The position numbers and the translations under genes were made by a program. The notes under the pieces were generated by a model. The model searched no databases. It worked only from the letters and a program-made list of their open reading frames with translations, and had not been told where the DNA came from. 64,000 nt of DNA, taken from the NCBI GenBank assembly GCA_946413655.1, contig CAMKLO010000015.1:1-64000 (forward strand). The letters run 5' to 3'. This DNA is from an uncultured Fibrobacter sp. (lineage in GTDB: Bacteria; Fibrobacterota; Fibrobacteria; Fibrobacterales; Fibrobacteraceae). Positions 17,316 through 26,361 of the stretch are shown piece after piece; within the stretch, counting starts at the first letter, position 1; every line of letters begins with the position of its first letter.

Positions 17316-18683
17316 TTATCTCTTCTTTTTCTTCTTGTTCTTGTCTTTAGGCGGGGTGTAGTTGGATCCTACGGTGCCGCCGTTGTTCTGCTTCTTTGCG
17401 AAATCGCCGACCTTCTTGAACATTTCCTTCATGCCTTCGTACTGCTTGAGCACTGCGTTCACGCGGGCAGCATCCGTGCCGGAACCCTTCGCGATACGGG
17501 CCTTGCGGCTACCGTCGATAATCTGCGGCTTACGGCGTTCCTTCGGCGTCATGGAACTGAGCACCGCTTCCACATAGACCAGCTGCTTTTCGTCAATTTG
17601 GTCGAGCGGGAGCTTGTTTAGGCCCGGGATGAGACTCAAAATGTCCTTGATGCGACCGAGCTTCTTGATGGTGCGGAGCTGTTTCAAGAAGTCGTTCAAG
17701 TCGAACGTGTTGTTGAGAATCTTTTTCTTGAGGTCCTTCGCGTCCTTTTCGTCGATGACCTGTTGCGCTTTTTCCACGAGGCTGACCACGTCGCCCATGC
17801 CGAGAATGCGGCTTGCCATGCGGTCTGGGTGGAACAGTTCAATTTCGGGGAGCTTTTCGCCGACACCGATAAAGCATATAGGCACGCCCGTCATCTTCTT
17901 GATGCTGAGCGCTGCACCGCCGCGGGTATCGCCATCCATCTTCGAGAGGCAGACGCCCGTGAAGTTCAGACGGTTCCAGAAGGTTTCGGCAACGTTCACC
18001 GCTTCCTGACCAATCATGGCGTCGGCGACGAACAAAATTTCGTCCGGGTGCACGGCATCGCGTGCCTTTTCGAGTTCCTGCATCAACTCTTCGTCAATCT
18101 GCAAACGGCCTGCCGTATCGTAAATCACGAGGTCAAAACCGTTGTCCTTCGCGTACTGGTAGCCGTGCTTGATGATCTCGACCGGATTGCCCTGGCCTTC
18201 GTCATAAACCGGAACGCCGATGGACTTGCCGAGCACCTGCAACTGCTTGATAGCGGCCGGACGGTAAACGTCAGCGGCGACGAGGAGCGGCTTCCTCTTC
18301 TTCTTGCTGCGCATCCAAAGTGCAATCTTGCCTGCGAAAGTCGTCTTACCTGAACCTTGCAGACCGACCATCATGATGCCCACCGGAGCCGGGCCGGAGA
18401 GGTTGATTTCCTTAGTTTCGCCACCCATGACGGCAACGAGCTCGTCGTGGATGATCTTCACAATCTGCTGACCCGGCGTCACGGAGTTGAGCACTTCGGC
18501 GCCCAGCGACTTTTCTTTGACGGCCTTGACGAAATCGCGGGTGACGTTGAAGTTCACGTCGGCGGCGAGGAACGCGCGGCGGACTTCACGCAGCGATTCG
18601 GCCACGTTTTCTTCGGTGAGTTTGCCCTGCCCACGCAGGTTCTTGAGGGTATTTTCTAGAGAATCAGTCAGCTGTGAAAACAT
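17316..18683 (-). CDS. ffh: signal recognition particle protein Ffh
   Basis: Ffh is the GTPase that, with 4.5S RNA, delivers nascent membrane proteins to the Sec translocon. The 455-residue protein has an N domain, the G domain with P-loop GLQGSGKTT (about 107-115), DTAGR and SKMDGDTRGGAALS, then the M domain (about 300-430) with the RNA-binding RKARIAKGSG. The tail is very rich in lysine. The start MFSQLTDSLE at 18683 is canonical; the frame's upstream extension to 18857 is not. TATATTTG lies seven bases before the ATG and no Shine-Dalgarno is visible. Confidence 0.96.
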   Translation of the reverse strand: MFSQLTDSLENTLKNLRGQGKLTEENVAESLREVRRAFLAADVNFNVTRDFVKAVKEKSLGAEVLNSVTPGQQIVKIIHDELVAVMGGETKEINLSGPAPVGIMMVGLQGSGKTTFAGKIALWMRSKKKRKPLLVAADVYRPAAIKQLQVLGKSIGVPVYDEGQGNPVEIIKHGYQYAKDNGFDLVIYDTAGRLQIDEELMQELEKARDAVHPDEILFVADAMIGQEAVNVAETFWNRLNFTGVCLSKMDGDTRGGAALSIKKMTGVPICFIGVGEKLPEIELFHPDRMASRILGMGDVVSLVEKAQQVIDEKDAKDLKKKILNNTFDLNDFLKQLRTIKKLGRIKDILSLIPGLNKLPLDQIDEKQLVYVEAVLSSMTPKERRKPQIIDGSRKARIAKGSGTDAARVNAVLKQYEGMKEMFKKVGDFAKKQNNGGTVGSNYTPPKDKNKKKKKR

Positions 18684-18690
18684 AGTGCGG

Positions 18691-18722
18691 CAAATATAGC
18701 AAAAGGCGAATGTTGCGCCAAA
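18691..18722 (-). promoter_or_regulatory. candidate ffh promoter (TTTG-N20-TATATTTG)
   Basis: On the minus strand TTTG (18722-18719) precedes TATATTTG (18698-18691) by 20 bases, and the ATG begins only seven bases further on. If transcription starts a few bases after the TTTG, the mRNA is essentially leaderless. Confidence 0.55.
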
Positions 18723-18779
18723 AGTGTGCAAGGTGAGAAATCGCAAAAATGCGTTTTTTGCATTTGCGAGCTGAAGCCA

Positions 18780-18861
18780 TTGGCGTCGTAGACGCCAAAA
18801 CAATTCTTTTGTTTTGGCATAACTAAGCCGTAATATGGCGCTACGAAGTAGCGCCAATATA
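18780..18861. repeat. cluster of three hairpin palindromes
   Basis: TTGGCGTCGTAGACGCCAA (18780-18798) is a near-perfect palindrome, followed by a CAAAAC...GTTTTG hairpin and by ATGGCGCTACGAAGTAGCGCCAAT (18835-18858). The cluster lies between the FISUMP gene end and the ffh promoter. It could end transcription or be a repeat element; no T run supports a standard terminator. Confidence 0.55.
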
Positions 18862-18900
18862 GAATATTAGTGGACTGCGGGCGGGAATGTTGTTTACCGC

Positions 18901-20724
18901 TTATTTCTTGATGCACCTGATAGAATACGCTTCGTCTTTTGTAGCTGAGGAATCTATGAGAAGTCGGTCGTATCGGGCGCGTAAGGAGGCTACAATACCG
19001 AAATTGTCACCGCGCTCTACATGTGTCCAGAAGGATGTTATGTCGTTAACGCTCTCAAATGTATTACAGTTCAAACCTGCGGGAAGCGCGGAGAATCCCA
19101 CGAAGTCGGAGCCCTTGCCGTATTCGTACCAAAGGTCCGAATTTGCCTTGAGGGCATCGCCAGGAGCAATTTTTGTGATGGTGGCGATATAGGTGGAGAG
19201 TGTGTCAAATTGTTCTACCGAAGGAATTTCCCAACCGTCGGGGCAAATCCCTTGAGTAGCAGAGTCGTTACAAATATACCCGTCTCCGCATTCCGATTCA
19301 CTACGGTTTTTCATGCCGGCCCATGTGTAAAGCCTGCCGTAAGTGTCGCAGTTCCCTTCCTTACGTCCGGTTCCGCCACCGCACCAGCTTTGGATACCGG
19401 GCTTGATTTTATAGTTCAGGTTTTGCGCCATCCAGGTCTGTTCCCCGATAACGACGGTCTTGTAAACTTGTCCATCTCGTTTGTCCGTGAATTCGTCGTA
19501 CGTGATTTTTTTGTTCAGGTATGTTTCTGCAGGTTGGTTTGTCGGTTCCTTGATTACGGGACCAAGGTCAATATTGTAGGCAGGGGGCTCAATCACATTT
19601 GTAGAGAGATTGACAGGGTCGGTTTCAACTTCGTCTTTGACGCAGCGAACAGCTGCCGCATAGAATTTTGATTGGTTATTGACGGAGTTGATACTGAATC
19701 CCTTGGGGGCTATTGACGTTATGTAAAAAGAGTAACTCTCTTTCCTGGCCCAGAAGCTTGCGTCTAACTGTAATGCGTAACCGTTCATAATATCGCCCGA
19801 AGGCATCACATTGAATTTGAAGGAATTGTCTAGGGGAATGTTATATGGATTATTCCAAATGCCGGAATTGTCTAGAAGGTGCCGTACAGAGTATTCGTAA
19901 GGATCAAAATCAGAAGGGTCTCCTTCGACGTTGGCTGTTTTGCCTAGGGCATTCCATTCTTGATATGAGGGAATGTGCCAACCATCAGGGCAAATTCCTT
20001 GAGCTTCCTTGGAACTTACGATGTTTGCTGAATCGCTGGCTGCCGCATAGGTGTAGAGCCTGCCAAACTTGGCGCAGTCGCCGTGTTTTTTTGCATTGTC
20101 GTCAATGCCGGCACACCAGTTGTTGTGCTGAATGATGTCTGTTTGTGCGTATTTTACGGTATAGTTGTAGTTCAGGTTTTGAGCCATCCATGTCTGGTTG
20201 CCGACGGTGACTGTCTTATAGTATTGTCCGTCGCGGGTGTCTTGAATAAGGCCGAAATGGGGAATGGACGGGTCTACAGGGATAAAGGAACTTGAACTTA
20301 CCGACGAACTGGACTGTGCCAGGGTGGCAGAACTTGATTTCGCAGAGGAACTCGAAATTGTCGAGACGCTGGAACTTGATTTTGCCGAGGAACTTGAAGT
20401 TGTCGAGACACTGGAACTTGATTTTGCCGAAGAACTCGCCTGTGATGAAGATGTAAGCTTGCTTTCGCTAGAACTGGATGGTTTGTCGGACTTCCATTTC
20501 CAGGAATCGCCCTCTTTGGTGCAGGTGCAGTAGGAATCGTCTTCTTCAATGTAGACGACCGTGTTTTCTTGTGCCTTGTTGCATGAAAACTGGTTTAACT
20601 CGTCGATGCTGAAAAGCGAAATGAGCGAGTTCGCTGTGACGGGGGCGCTTTCGCTACTAGAATCACCGCAAGATGTTAAAAGGATTGTTGCACAAGCAAT
20701 TGAAAGCTTAATTATATTTTTCAT
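18901..20724 (-). CDS. lipoprotein with two FISUMP (Fibrobacter major paralogous) domains
   Basis: The 607-residue protein has a lipoprotein signal ending LLTSC, a short N-terminal domain, a poly-Ser linker (about residues 80-145) and two FISUMP domains (about 155-345 and 400-607). Each domain repeats the motifs DxRDGQxYKTVxxGxQTWMAQNLNY, GRLYTxA, GICPDGWxIPS and a final RCVK/RCIK. FISUMP domains are exported and of unknown activity. The ATG at 20724 has GGAG eight bases upstream. It follows a second FISUMP lipoprotein after 24 bases, so the pair is probably one operon. Confidence 0.88.
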   Translation of the reverse strand: MKNIIKLSIACATILLTSCGDSSSESAPVTANSLISLFSIDELNQFSCNKAQENTVVYIEEDDSYCTCTKEGDSWKWKSDKPSSSSESKLTSSSQASSSAKSSSSVSTTSSSSAKSSSSVSTISSSSAKSSSATLAQSSSSVSSSSFIPVDPSIPHFGLIQDTRDGQYYKTVTVGNQTWMAQNLNYNYTVKYAQTDIIQHNNWCAGIDDNAKKHGDCAKFGRLYTYAAASDSANIVSSKEAQGICPDGWHIPSYQEWNALGKTANVEGDPSDFDPYEYSVRHLLDNSGIWNNPYNIPLDNSFKFNVMPSGDIMNGYALQLDASFWARKESYSFYITSIAPKGFSINSVNNQSKFYAAAVRCVKDEVETDPVNLSTNVIEPPAYNIDLGPVIKEPTNQPAETYLNKKITYDEFTDKRDGQVYKTVVIGEQTWMAQNLNYKIKPGIQSWCGGGTGRKEGNCDTYGRLYTWAGMKNRSESECGDGYICNDSATQGICPDGWEIPSVEQFDTLSTYIATITKIAPGDALKANSDLWYEYGKGSDFVGFSALPAGLNCNTFESVNDITSFWTHVERGDNFGIVASLRARYDRLLIDSSATKDEAYSIRCIKK

Positions 20725-20748
20725 GAGGATCTCCATTTGCTTGCGTGG

Positions 20749-21813
20749 TTAGTCTTTTACGCAGCGGACTGCTGAAGGGAAATCTTTTCTATAATAGTCG
20801 TTCGTATAAATCCAGTGGGATTTGTAATTCTTGCAAAAAATCTTCATTGATTCTTTGGTGCCGTTGGCAGTTGCTGCTAGCCAGAATGGCGCTTTTGTTA
20901 CACTGTTCGTGTCGGGCATGGTTCCCCAGAAATCGTATTTGTTGAGCAGTAGATTATATACGCTGTCGTCTTCTGCTTTGACTGTGTTGAAAAGCGCTTC
21001 CCAATCTACATAAAGGGGTACGTGCCATCCGCTAGGGCAGATTCCTTGATAGTAGCGAGTTGGACAGACATTGTCGATGCCGCACCCGGTGTTGACAGAG
21101 TCCATGGCTGCCGCCCATGTGTATAGGCATATTTCGTCGGTGCATTCGGTTTTTCCCTTAAGGGAGGGAACGCTTGTGGAGTCGCTGAACCGTAGGGCTT
21201 CAATCATCCAGGTTATGGTGTCGATGGTCAGGGTTCTGTACTCGTTGTTGTCACGCTGGTCGACAAGCTTGCCGAAGTTGTATTTGAGCGTGTCTTTTAC
21301 GACTGTACTTTCGGAAGATGAGGTTGGCGTTTCGGAAGATGATGATTCCGTTATTGGGGAAATGAATATTAAGTTGGAACTCGAGGACTTTACTGAACTG
21401 GACGATTTTGCGGAGCTTGAGGATTTTTCTGAACTTGAGGATTTATTGGAACTGGACGACCTGTTGGAATTAGAAGACTTTTCTGAACTGGAGGACTTTA
21501 CTGAACTGGACGACTCTTCTGAATTCGAAGATTTTTTTGAACTGGAGGACATTTCGGAGCTTGAGGAGCTAGAATCTTTCACTAACGTAGAGGGGTCGAC
21601 TACCCAAGATTTGCCATCGCATTTGAATTGCGATTGGTTCTCGGCGATAGTGACGACGATTCCCTCGTTATCCTTGTTGCATTCAAGGTGTTGCAGTTCT
21701 GTCAGATTGCTGACCACTTCAGGCAATGATGCCGACGACGCGTCTGATGAAGAATCGCTGCAGGCAAAAATGGCAAGCGAAATGGTTGCCACTGCAAAAC
21801 TCAAGCGCTTCAT
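20749..21813 (-). CDS. FISUMP-domain lipoprotein
   Basis: The 354-residue lipoprotein (signal ending AIFAC) has an N-terminal domain like that of its neighbour (LxxLQHLECNKDNEGIVV versus the partner's FSCNKAQENTVV), a long serine-rich linker with repeated SSSSxKSSSS units (about 80-175) and one FISUMP domain ending AVRCVKD. The domain is more divergent: TWMIEALRF replaces TWMAQNLNY. GGAGGA precedes the ATG. The linker presumably holds the domain away from the outer membrane. Confidence 0.87.
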   Translation of the reverse strand: MKRLSFAVATISLAIFACSDSSSDASSASLPEVVSNLTELQHLECNKDNEGIVVTIAENQSQFKCDGKSWVVDPSTLVKDSSSSSSEMSSSSKKSSNSEESSSSVKSSSSEKSSNSNRSSSSNKSSSSEKSSSSAKSSSSVKSSSSNLIFISPITESSSSETPTSSSESTVVKDTLKYNFGKLVDQRDNNEYRTLTIDTITWMIEALRFSDSTSVPSLKGKTECTDEICLYTWAAAMDSVNTGCGIDNVCPTRYYQGICPSGWHVPLYVDWEALFNTVKAEDDSVYNLLLNKYDFWGTMPDTNSVTKAPFWLAATANGTKESMKIFCKNYKSHWIYTNDYYRKDFPSAVRCVKD

Positions 21814-21902
21814 GGTTGTTCCTCCTTAAAATTGAGTAAGTACAATATAGTGTTTTTCTTCCTTGTCCATGCGCTTCAATGACCATGTCTCGTAAAAAAA
21901 TA

Positions 21903-21910
21903 TAAATTTG
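21903..21910 (+). promoter_or_regulatory. candidate -7 element TAAATTTG before the aminotransferase
   Basis: TAAATTTG ends six bases before the ATG at 21917 and no Shine-Dalgarno sequence is present, the same arrangement as at ffh and the MATE gene. No good -33 box was found at 19-21 bases upstream. Confidence 0.4.
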
Positions 21911-21916
21911 TCCACC

Positions 21917-23149
21917 ATGAAACCACTGAGTCAACGTACCGAAATTTTTACAGATTCCGTTATTCGTAGGATGACCCGCATTGCGAATGCTTGCGGGGCG
22001 ATTAACTTGTCGCAGGGGTTCCCTGATTTTGACCCGCCGGAGGCGTTGACGCGGCGGTTGGCCGAAATTGCCCCCGTGGGGCCGCACCAGTACGCGATTA
22101 CGTTTGGCGCGCAGAATTTCCGTGAGGCGCTGAGCGACAAGCAGTTCCACTTTAGCGGGCTGCGTTACGACCCGCAAAAAGAGATTGTGATTACGTGCGG
22201 CAGTACCGAAGCGATGATGGCGTCGATGATGTCAGTCTGCAATCCGGGCGATAAGGTGGTGCTGTTCTCGCCGTTCTACGAGAATTATTCTGCGGATACG
22301 ATTTTGTGCGGGGCGACTCCGGTTTACGTGCCGCTTTCGCCGGTGGATTTGAGCTTTGATGCGAACGTGCTCGAAAGTGCGATGGCGCAGCCGGGCGTGA
22401 AAGCTCTTGTGCTTTGCAATCCGGCAAATCCGAGCGGTAAAGTCTTTACGCACGAAGAACTTTCGGTGATTGCGTCGCTCGCGGTCAAGTATGATTTGTA
22501 TGTAATTACGGACGAGGTTTACGAACATATTGTTTACGCTCCGCATTGCCATACCTACATTGCAACGCTTCCGGGAATGTTCGATCGCACGATTGAATGT
22601 AGCAGCTTGAGCAAGACGTATTCGATTACGGGCTGGCGCCTGGGCTATGTGCTGGCGGCGGAACCTATCATGGAGCGCATCAAGAAGGTGCATGACTTTT
22701 TGACGGTGGGTGCTGCGGCTCCGCTGATGGAGGCTGCGGTGACGGCACTTCGCTTTGACGACTCGTATTATATGGGTTTGCAGGCGCATTACACGCACAT
22801 GAAAAATTTGTTCACGAATGGACTCCGTGCGCTTGGCTTGAAATTTACCGAACCACAGGGTGCTTATTTTGTACTAATTGACATTGGTGAGTTTGGGTAT
22901 GGTCGCCGCGACTCTCGTAATGGAGTGCGCGACGCTTCTCGTAGTGACGCGAAATGCGCGGGTGGCACGTTGCCTGACGAACAATTCTGCATAGACATGG
23001 CTCAGAAAGTGGGTGTGGCGGCAGTACCTGGTTCCAGCTTTTTCCGTGAACCGGTGGATCATCTTGTGCGCCTGCATTTCGCGAAGAAAGACGAAACGCT
23101 TTACGAAGCGCTCAACCGTTTGGAAAAAATTAAAATACTTAAACGCTAG
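21917..23149 (+). CDS. PLP-dependent class I/II aminotransferase
   Basis: The 410-residue enzyme has the fold-type I pattern: INLSQGFPDFDPP, CGSTEAMMASM, NPANPSGKVF, ITDEVYEH and the pyridoxal-phosphate lysine in SLSKTYSITGWRLGY (about residue 232). It is closest to the kynurenine-oxoglutarate/methionine aminotransferase-like group, but the amino donor cannot be assigned. At 22904-22966 there are 21 extra residues (RRDSRNGVRDASRSD...) where relatives go directly from the DIGEFG-type strand to the D-x2-F helix, an in-frame insertion. The ATG at 21917 is used rather than the TTG at 21908. Confidence 0.88.
   Translation: MKPLSQRTEIFTDSVIRRMTRIANACGAINLSQGFPDFDPPEALTRRLAEIAPVGPHQYAITFGAQNFREALSDKQFHFSGLRYDPQKEIVITCGSTEAMMASMMSVCNPGDKVVLFSPFYENYSADTILCGATPVYVPLSPVDLSFDANVLESAMAQPGVKALVLCNPANPSGKVFTHEELSVIASLAVKYDLYVITDEVYEHIVYAPHCHTYIATLPGMFDRTIECSSLSKTYSITGWRLGYVLAAEPIMERIKKVHDFLTVGAAAPLMEAAVTALRFDDSYYMGLQAHYTHMKNLFTNGLRALGLKFTEPQGAYFVLIDIGEFGYGRRDSRNGVRDASRSDAKCAGGTLPDEQFCIDMAQKVGVAAVPGSSFFREPVDHLVRLHFAKKDETLYEALNRLEKIKILKR
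22904..22966. repeat. in-frame 63-bp insertion within the aminotransferase
   Basis: The segment repeats related words (GACTCTCGTAATGGAGTGCGC, GACGCTTCTCGTAGTGACGCG) and encodes an Arg/Asp-rich loop absent from the family consensus. Its length is a multiple of three. Confidence 0.45.
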
Positions 23150-23171
23150 TTTGTATAAAGAATAAAATTAA

Positions 23172-23203
23172 GAAGACGTGACTTAATGTTGCGTCTTTTT
23201 TTT
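23172..23203 (+). terminator. intrinsic terminator of the aminotransferase
   Basis: AAGACG pairs with CGTCTT around a 13-base loop and is followed by a run of T residues, 24 bases past the stop codon. Confidence 0.7.
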
Positions 23204-23358
23204 GTGTGTTATTTTAAATACTTGTAAAGTAATTGCTATTGATGGTTAGAGATATAGAAAAAAGGTATCATTCGTAATGAAATAATAGTATTGGACAAAT
23301 ACCTCCGTAGAATCTAATATTGTGCCTGTTCAAAAATGTTTCAACAATGGAGGTTTAA

Positions 23359-24732
23359 ATGAACTTTAAAAATAATCGCTCGATATTTTCTGCTGCAATT
23401 CTTTCTTCTATCCTTTCACTTTCTGCATGTTCCGATGACGATTCAAATTCCGTCGCTCCTTCAACCTCTGAAGAACATGCACATCATGCTACGGAAGAAC
23501 ACTCCAGTGCCGCCGATGAACATTCCCATCACGCAACGGAATCTGGTGACCATAAATCTGAATCAAGTGGCTTGACACTTGGCGATGAAAATATTAAAGA
23601 TGGCATCATCTTCTTGCAGGATACGACTATTAATGGCGTTTTGACGGTAAATGCTTCAACGCCTGGCGCAACCGTTCTGAAAAATGTCAAGGTTACGGGC
23701 AACTTGTTAATCAAGCGCTCTGGCCGTGTCGATTTTTCGGGCAGTGCCGATGTAGTTCATGTGGGTAGCAGCAATACGGATGTCTATGCTTTTGAAGACA
23801 ACGCAAAAGTGAATGGTCATCATTTTATGGGCAAGAACAATACCTTCACGACCAAGAGATTTTCGGATTACCAGAAAGTTGATTGGACCGAAAAGGCCGC
23901 GCATTTATCTACAGGAATCCACTTTGCTTATACGGTCACGGGTGATGAAAAGGGTACTCCAATCGTTTTAATTCACGGCCTTACGGATGGTCGCGTTTCT
24001 TGGTCGCAAGTGGCACCAGCGCTTGCCAAGAAGGGCTATCGCGTTTATGTTCCGGAACTCCGTGGTAATGGAAAGACGGATAAGCCTATTGAAGAATCCG
24101 CATATTCGCTCAAGGAATTGACGAAGGATATCGTTGCCTTTATTGACAAACTTGAGCTGAAGAAACCGCATATTGTTGGTCATTCTCTTGGCGCGTTTGT
24201 GGCGCAGGAACTCTCCATTTCACATGTCGATAAAATTGCATCCATCACATTGATTGGCTCGGGCGTTGCGGTTGATGAAACGAATGCCACAATAGATTGG
24301 CTTGTGAATGGTACGGGTGACAAAAAATTTGATGGAATTTTTGCTTACGATTCCACGCAGAAACTTCCTGAAACATTCATTGAAAAGTGGGGTGAAAATA
24401 CGAATCCCGATGAAGGATTCCAGGCTGCAAACTTGGAACATTTAAAACAAGTTCCTTATTATGCATGGAAATTCCTCGTCAAGAATTTGTTGAAGATTGA
24501 CAACTCGAAGCGCCTTTCTTCGATTAAATCGGAAGTCCAGATTATCTGGGGCTCAAACGACGCTATATTCGATAAAAAGTCGCAGGAAACGCTGCAAAAA
24601 GGCCTTTCTAAAGCGAGAAACGTTGTTTTCCATGAAGTCAAGAACGCCGATCACAATACACATTGGGGTTCTAAAGCTGCTGTTGAAACGGTAACGGACT
24701 ATATCGATAACTTTATCAAAGGCGACAAATAA
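23359..24732 (+). CDS. alpha/beta-hydrolase lipoprotein with His-rich N-terminus
   Basis: The 457-residue lipoprotein (signal ending SLSAC) has a His/Glu-rich stretch at about residues 40-70 (EEHAHHATEEHSS, DEHSHHATE) that could bind metal. A beta-rich segment follows (70-180). The C-terminal alpha/beta-hydrolase fold (about 190-455) shows VLIHGLTDGRVSW, the nucleophile elbow GHSLGAF (Ser near 276), a candidate acid in WGSNDAIFD and His in the ADHNTHW segment. The substrate is unknown. GGAGG lies at ideal distance from the ATG. A Met-rich outer-membrane protein follows and may share its role. Confidence 0.82.
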   Translation: MNFKNNRSIFSAAILSSILSLSACSDDDSNSVAPSTSEEHAHHATEEHSSAADEHSHHATESGDHKSESSGLTLGDENIKDGIIFLQDTTINGVLTVNASTPGATVLKNVKVTGNLLIKRSGRVDFSGSADVVHVGSSNTDVYAFEDNAKVNGHHFMGKNNTFTTKRFSDYQKVDWTEKAAHLSTGIHFAYTVTGDEKGTPIVLIHGLTDGRVSWSQVAPALAKKGYRVYVPELRGNGKTDKPIEESAYSLKELTKDIVAFIDKLELKKPHIVGHSLGAFVAQELSISHVDKIASITLIGSGVAVDETNATIDWLVNGTGDKKFDGIFAYDSTQKLPETFIEKWGENTNPDEGFQAANLEHLKQVPYYAWKFLVKNLLKIDNSKRLSSIKSEVQIIWGSNDAIFDKKSQETLQKGLSKARNVVFHEVKNADHNTHWGSKAAVETVTDYIDNFIKGDK

Positions 24733-24780
24733 TTAATAGCTATGGAGAGGAGTATCTGTAAAAGGATGCTCCTTTGTTTT

Positions 24781-25962
24781 ATGAATAAAAGAATTTTATC
24801 ATGCGTTTTATTGTCTGCGGGCGTTGCTTTTTCCGAAGTTCAGCCTAAATTCGACCTTTCGGGGATGGTGATGGTGCATGCCTATGCCGATTGGAATTCC
24901 GATGAAACGAGGGTGACGCATCGTTTTGAATCCATGCTTGATTTAGATTTTGACTTTCATTATAATGAACGCTGGTCTGCATGGCTTGAACTCGAAGCGA
25001 TGGGAATGGCGATGAATGGGATGGAAGATATGGAGGGGATGGACATGGGCGATGAATCGTCTATGGATCCTGTAAATCCTTCAGTTGTATTTAATGGCGC
25101 CTATATTCAATATACTCGTTCGGAACGCACGTTCTTTCGCATTGGCGACCTGAAATTTTTTGAAGGTATTTTCAAGAATTATTATGATTTCGGTGACCCT
25201 CGCGATGATGCTGCAGGCATTTCGCAAAAGACGATTCGCGGTTTAGAATTCCAGTGGAACGGATTGCAATTTGATATTGGTTTTGGCACTGCGGACAATG
25301 ACCAAAGTTGCCATTACCACTTTATGTTTGGCGAGTACATGGGAATGGATTGTAAGGAAGGCTATACATATGAAGTTCATGCGGCGTATGACCTAGAAAT
25401 AACAAATCAAGTTTTTCGACCTTATGTTGATTACAAAAGCTATCAGCGTAAAGATTACAATGAACTTTATGCGGGGTTAGATTTATCGCTTGCGTTTGGC
25501 CCTTTTGCTTTCCACGGCTTGTACGGATTTCATTCAGTGTTCCTCGCAAGTGACGATGCTGTCTCGAACCATGTTTTGCTTGCAGAACCGTCGTTTGAAA
25601 TTTCGAGATTTTGCATTATAGGTACTTTGTTTTATGCGTTTATTGATGACCCTGTACGCACATTTCTAGATTTGACAACTCGACCAGAATACTTCTTTGT
25701 TGCTTTGGAACCGAGCGTTGCCGTGAACGAATTTTGGACAATCGGTATTCCGCTAGAATTACATACAAATACGTTAGACAAAAAAGATGATTTGGGTTCT
25801 GTACGCGTGGGTGGACGATTCTACTTTAATGTGCCTGACTTCAAAATTGATATCATCTCGATGGTGCTTGTCGATATCCCGTATGGTGATGGTTGGCCGT
25901 CTGAAGGGAATAAAAATGATCCCTCCTTTATTTTTGGCGTAGAAGCGATGTTTGACTTCTAG
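24781..25962 (+). CDS. outer-membrane beta-barrel protein with Met-rich loop
   Basis: After a signal peptide (MNKRILSCVLLSAGVAFS) the 393-residue chain is a series of amphipathic strands ending EAMFDF, a typical outer-membrane barrel end. One loop near residues 70-95 is strikingly rich in methionine and acidic residues (MGMAMNGMEDMEGMDMGDE), and another holds a CHYHFMFGEYMGMDC segment. Such Met/His clusters often bind copper, so metal binding or transport is a guess. ATGs at 24742 and 24766 are alternative starts; 24781 gives the cleanest signal peptide. Confidence 0.72.
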   Translation: MNKRILSCVLLSAGVAFSEVQPKFDLSGMVMVHAYADWNSDETRVTHRFESMLDLDFDFHYNERWSAWLELEAMGMAMNGMEDMEGMDMGDESSMDPVNPSVVFNGAYIQYTRSERTFFRIGDLKFFEGIFKNYYDFGDPRDDAAGISQKTIRGLEFQWNGLQFDIGFGTADNDQSCHYHFMFGEYMGMDCKEGYTYEVHAAYDLEITNQVFRPYVDYKSYQRKDYNELYAGLDLSLAFGPFAFHGLYGFHSVFLASDDAVSNHVLLAEPSFEISRFCIIGTLFYAFIDDPVRTFLDLTTRPEYFFVALEPSVAVNEFWTIGIPLELHTNTLDKKDDLGSVRVGGRFYFNVPDFKIDIISMVLVDIPYGDGWPSEGNKNDPSFIFGVEAMFDF

Positions 25963-25970
25963 GAGCATGT

Positions 25971-26315
25971 ATGAAAAAACTTGTAATTCTTTGTATTTTG
26001 CTGAGTTCCTTTGCGATGGCGCGCTTTGACTGCTGTGCGCGAAAGCGTGCAACTATTAAAAAACAAGAAACTTCATTGACTTTTTCGGTGGGGGTGGTTC
26101 GTGTTGAGGATGAAGCGTTGCTGAAAAAAGCTTCGGCCTCGCTTGCCAAGGAATCTATCACGTTACAGATAAAAAAGTGGGATACCAAGGAACACGCTAA
26201 CGAGGCGCTTGCCAAGGGTTTTGTGGATGGCTTGTATATCGATAGTCTGTGGTTTAACTCGGATTCAGATAAGAAAGAAGTTCTTTTGAGGCTGAAAAAA
26301 GAAATAGAAAAGTGA
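25971..26315 (+). CDS. small exported hypothetical protein
   Basis: The 114-residue protein has a signal peptide ending near SFAMA and a short Lys-rich mature chain with a Cys-Cys pair right after it (RFDCCARKR). I recognise no family. It starts eight bases after the Met-rich barrel gene with AGGAG upstream, so it is the third gene of that transcript and probably works with the barrel and hydrolase proteins. Confidence 0.65.
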   Translation: MKKLVILCILLSSFAMARFDCCARKRATIKKQETSLTFSVGVVRVEDEALLKKASASLAKESITLQIKKWDTKEHANEALAKGFVDGLYIDSLWFNSDSDKKEVLLRLKKEIEK

Positions 26316-26346
26316 AAATCGGTTGTCGCAAGGTCTTTGTTTTTTC

Positions 26347-26354
26347 TATCTTTG
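26347..26354 (+). promoter_or_regulatory. candidate -7 element TATCTTTG before the MATE gene
   Basis: TATCTTTG ends seven bases before the ATG at 26362, the same spacing as at ffh. A weak TTG (26323-26325) lies 21 bases upstream. No Shine-Dalgarno sequence is visible. Confidence 0.45.
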
Positions 26355-26361
26355 CGAGGCT

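Noticed and set aside
18690..18900. 4.5S SRP RNA next to ffh
   Set aside because: The hairpins here are short and separate, and the conserved GGAA/GCAG tetraloop region of SRP RNA was not seen.
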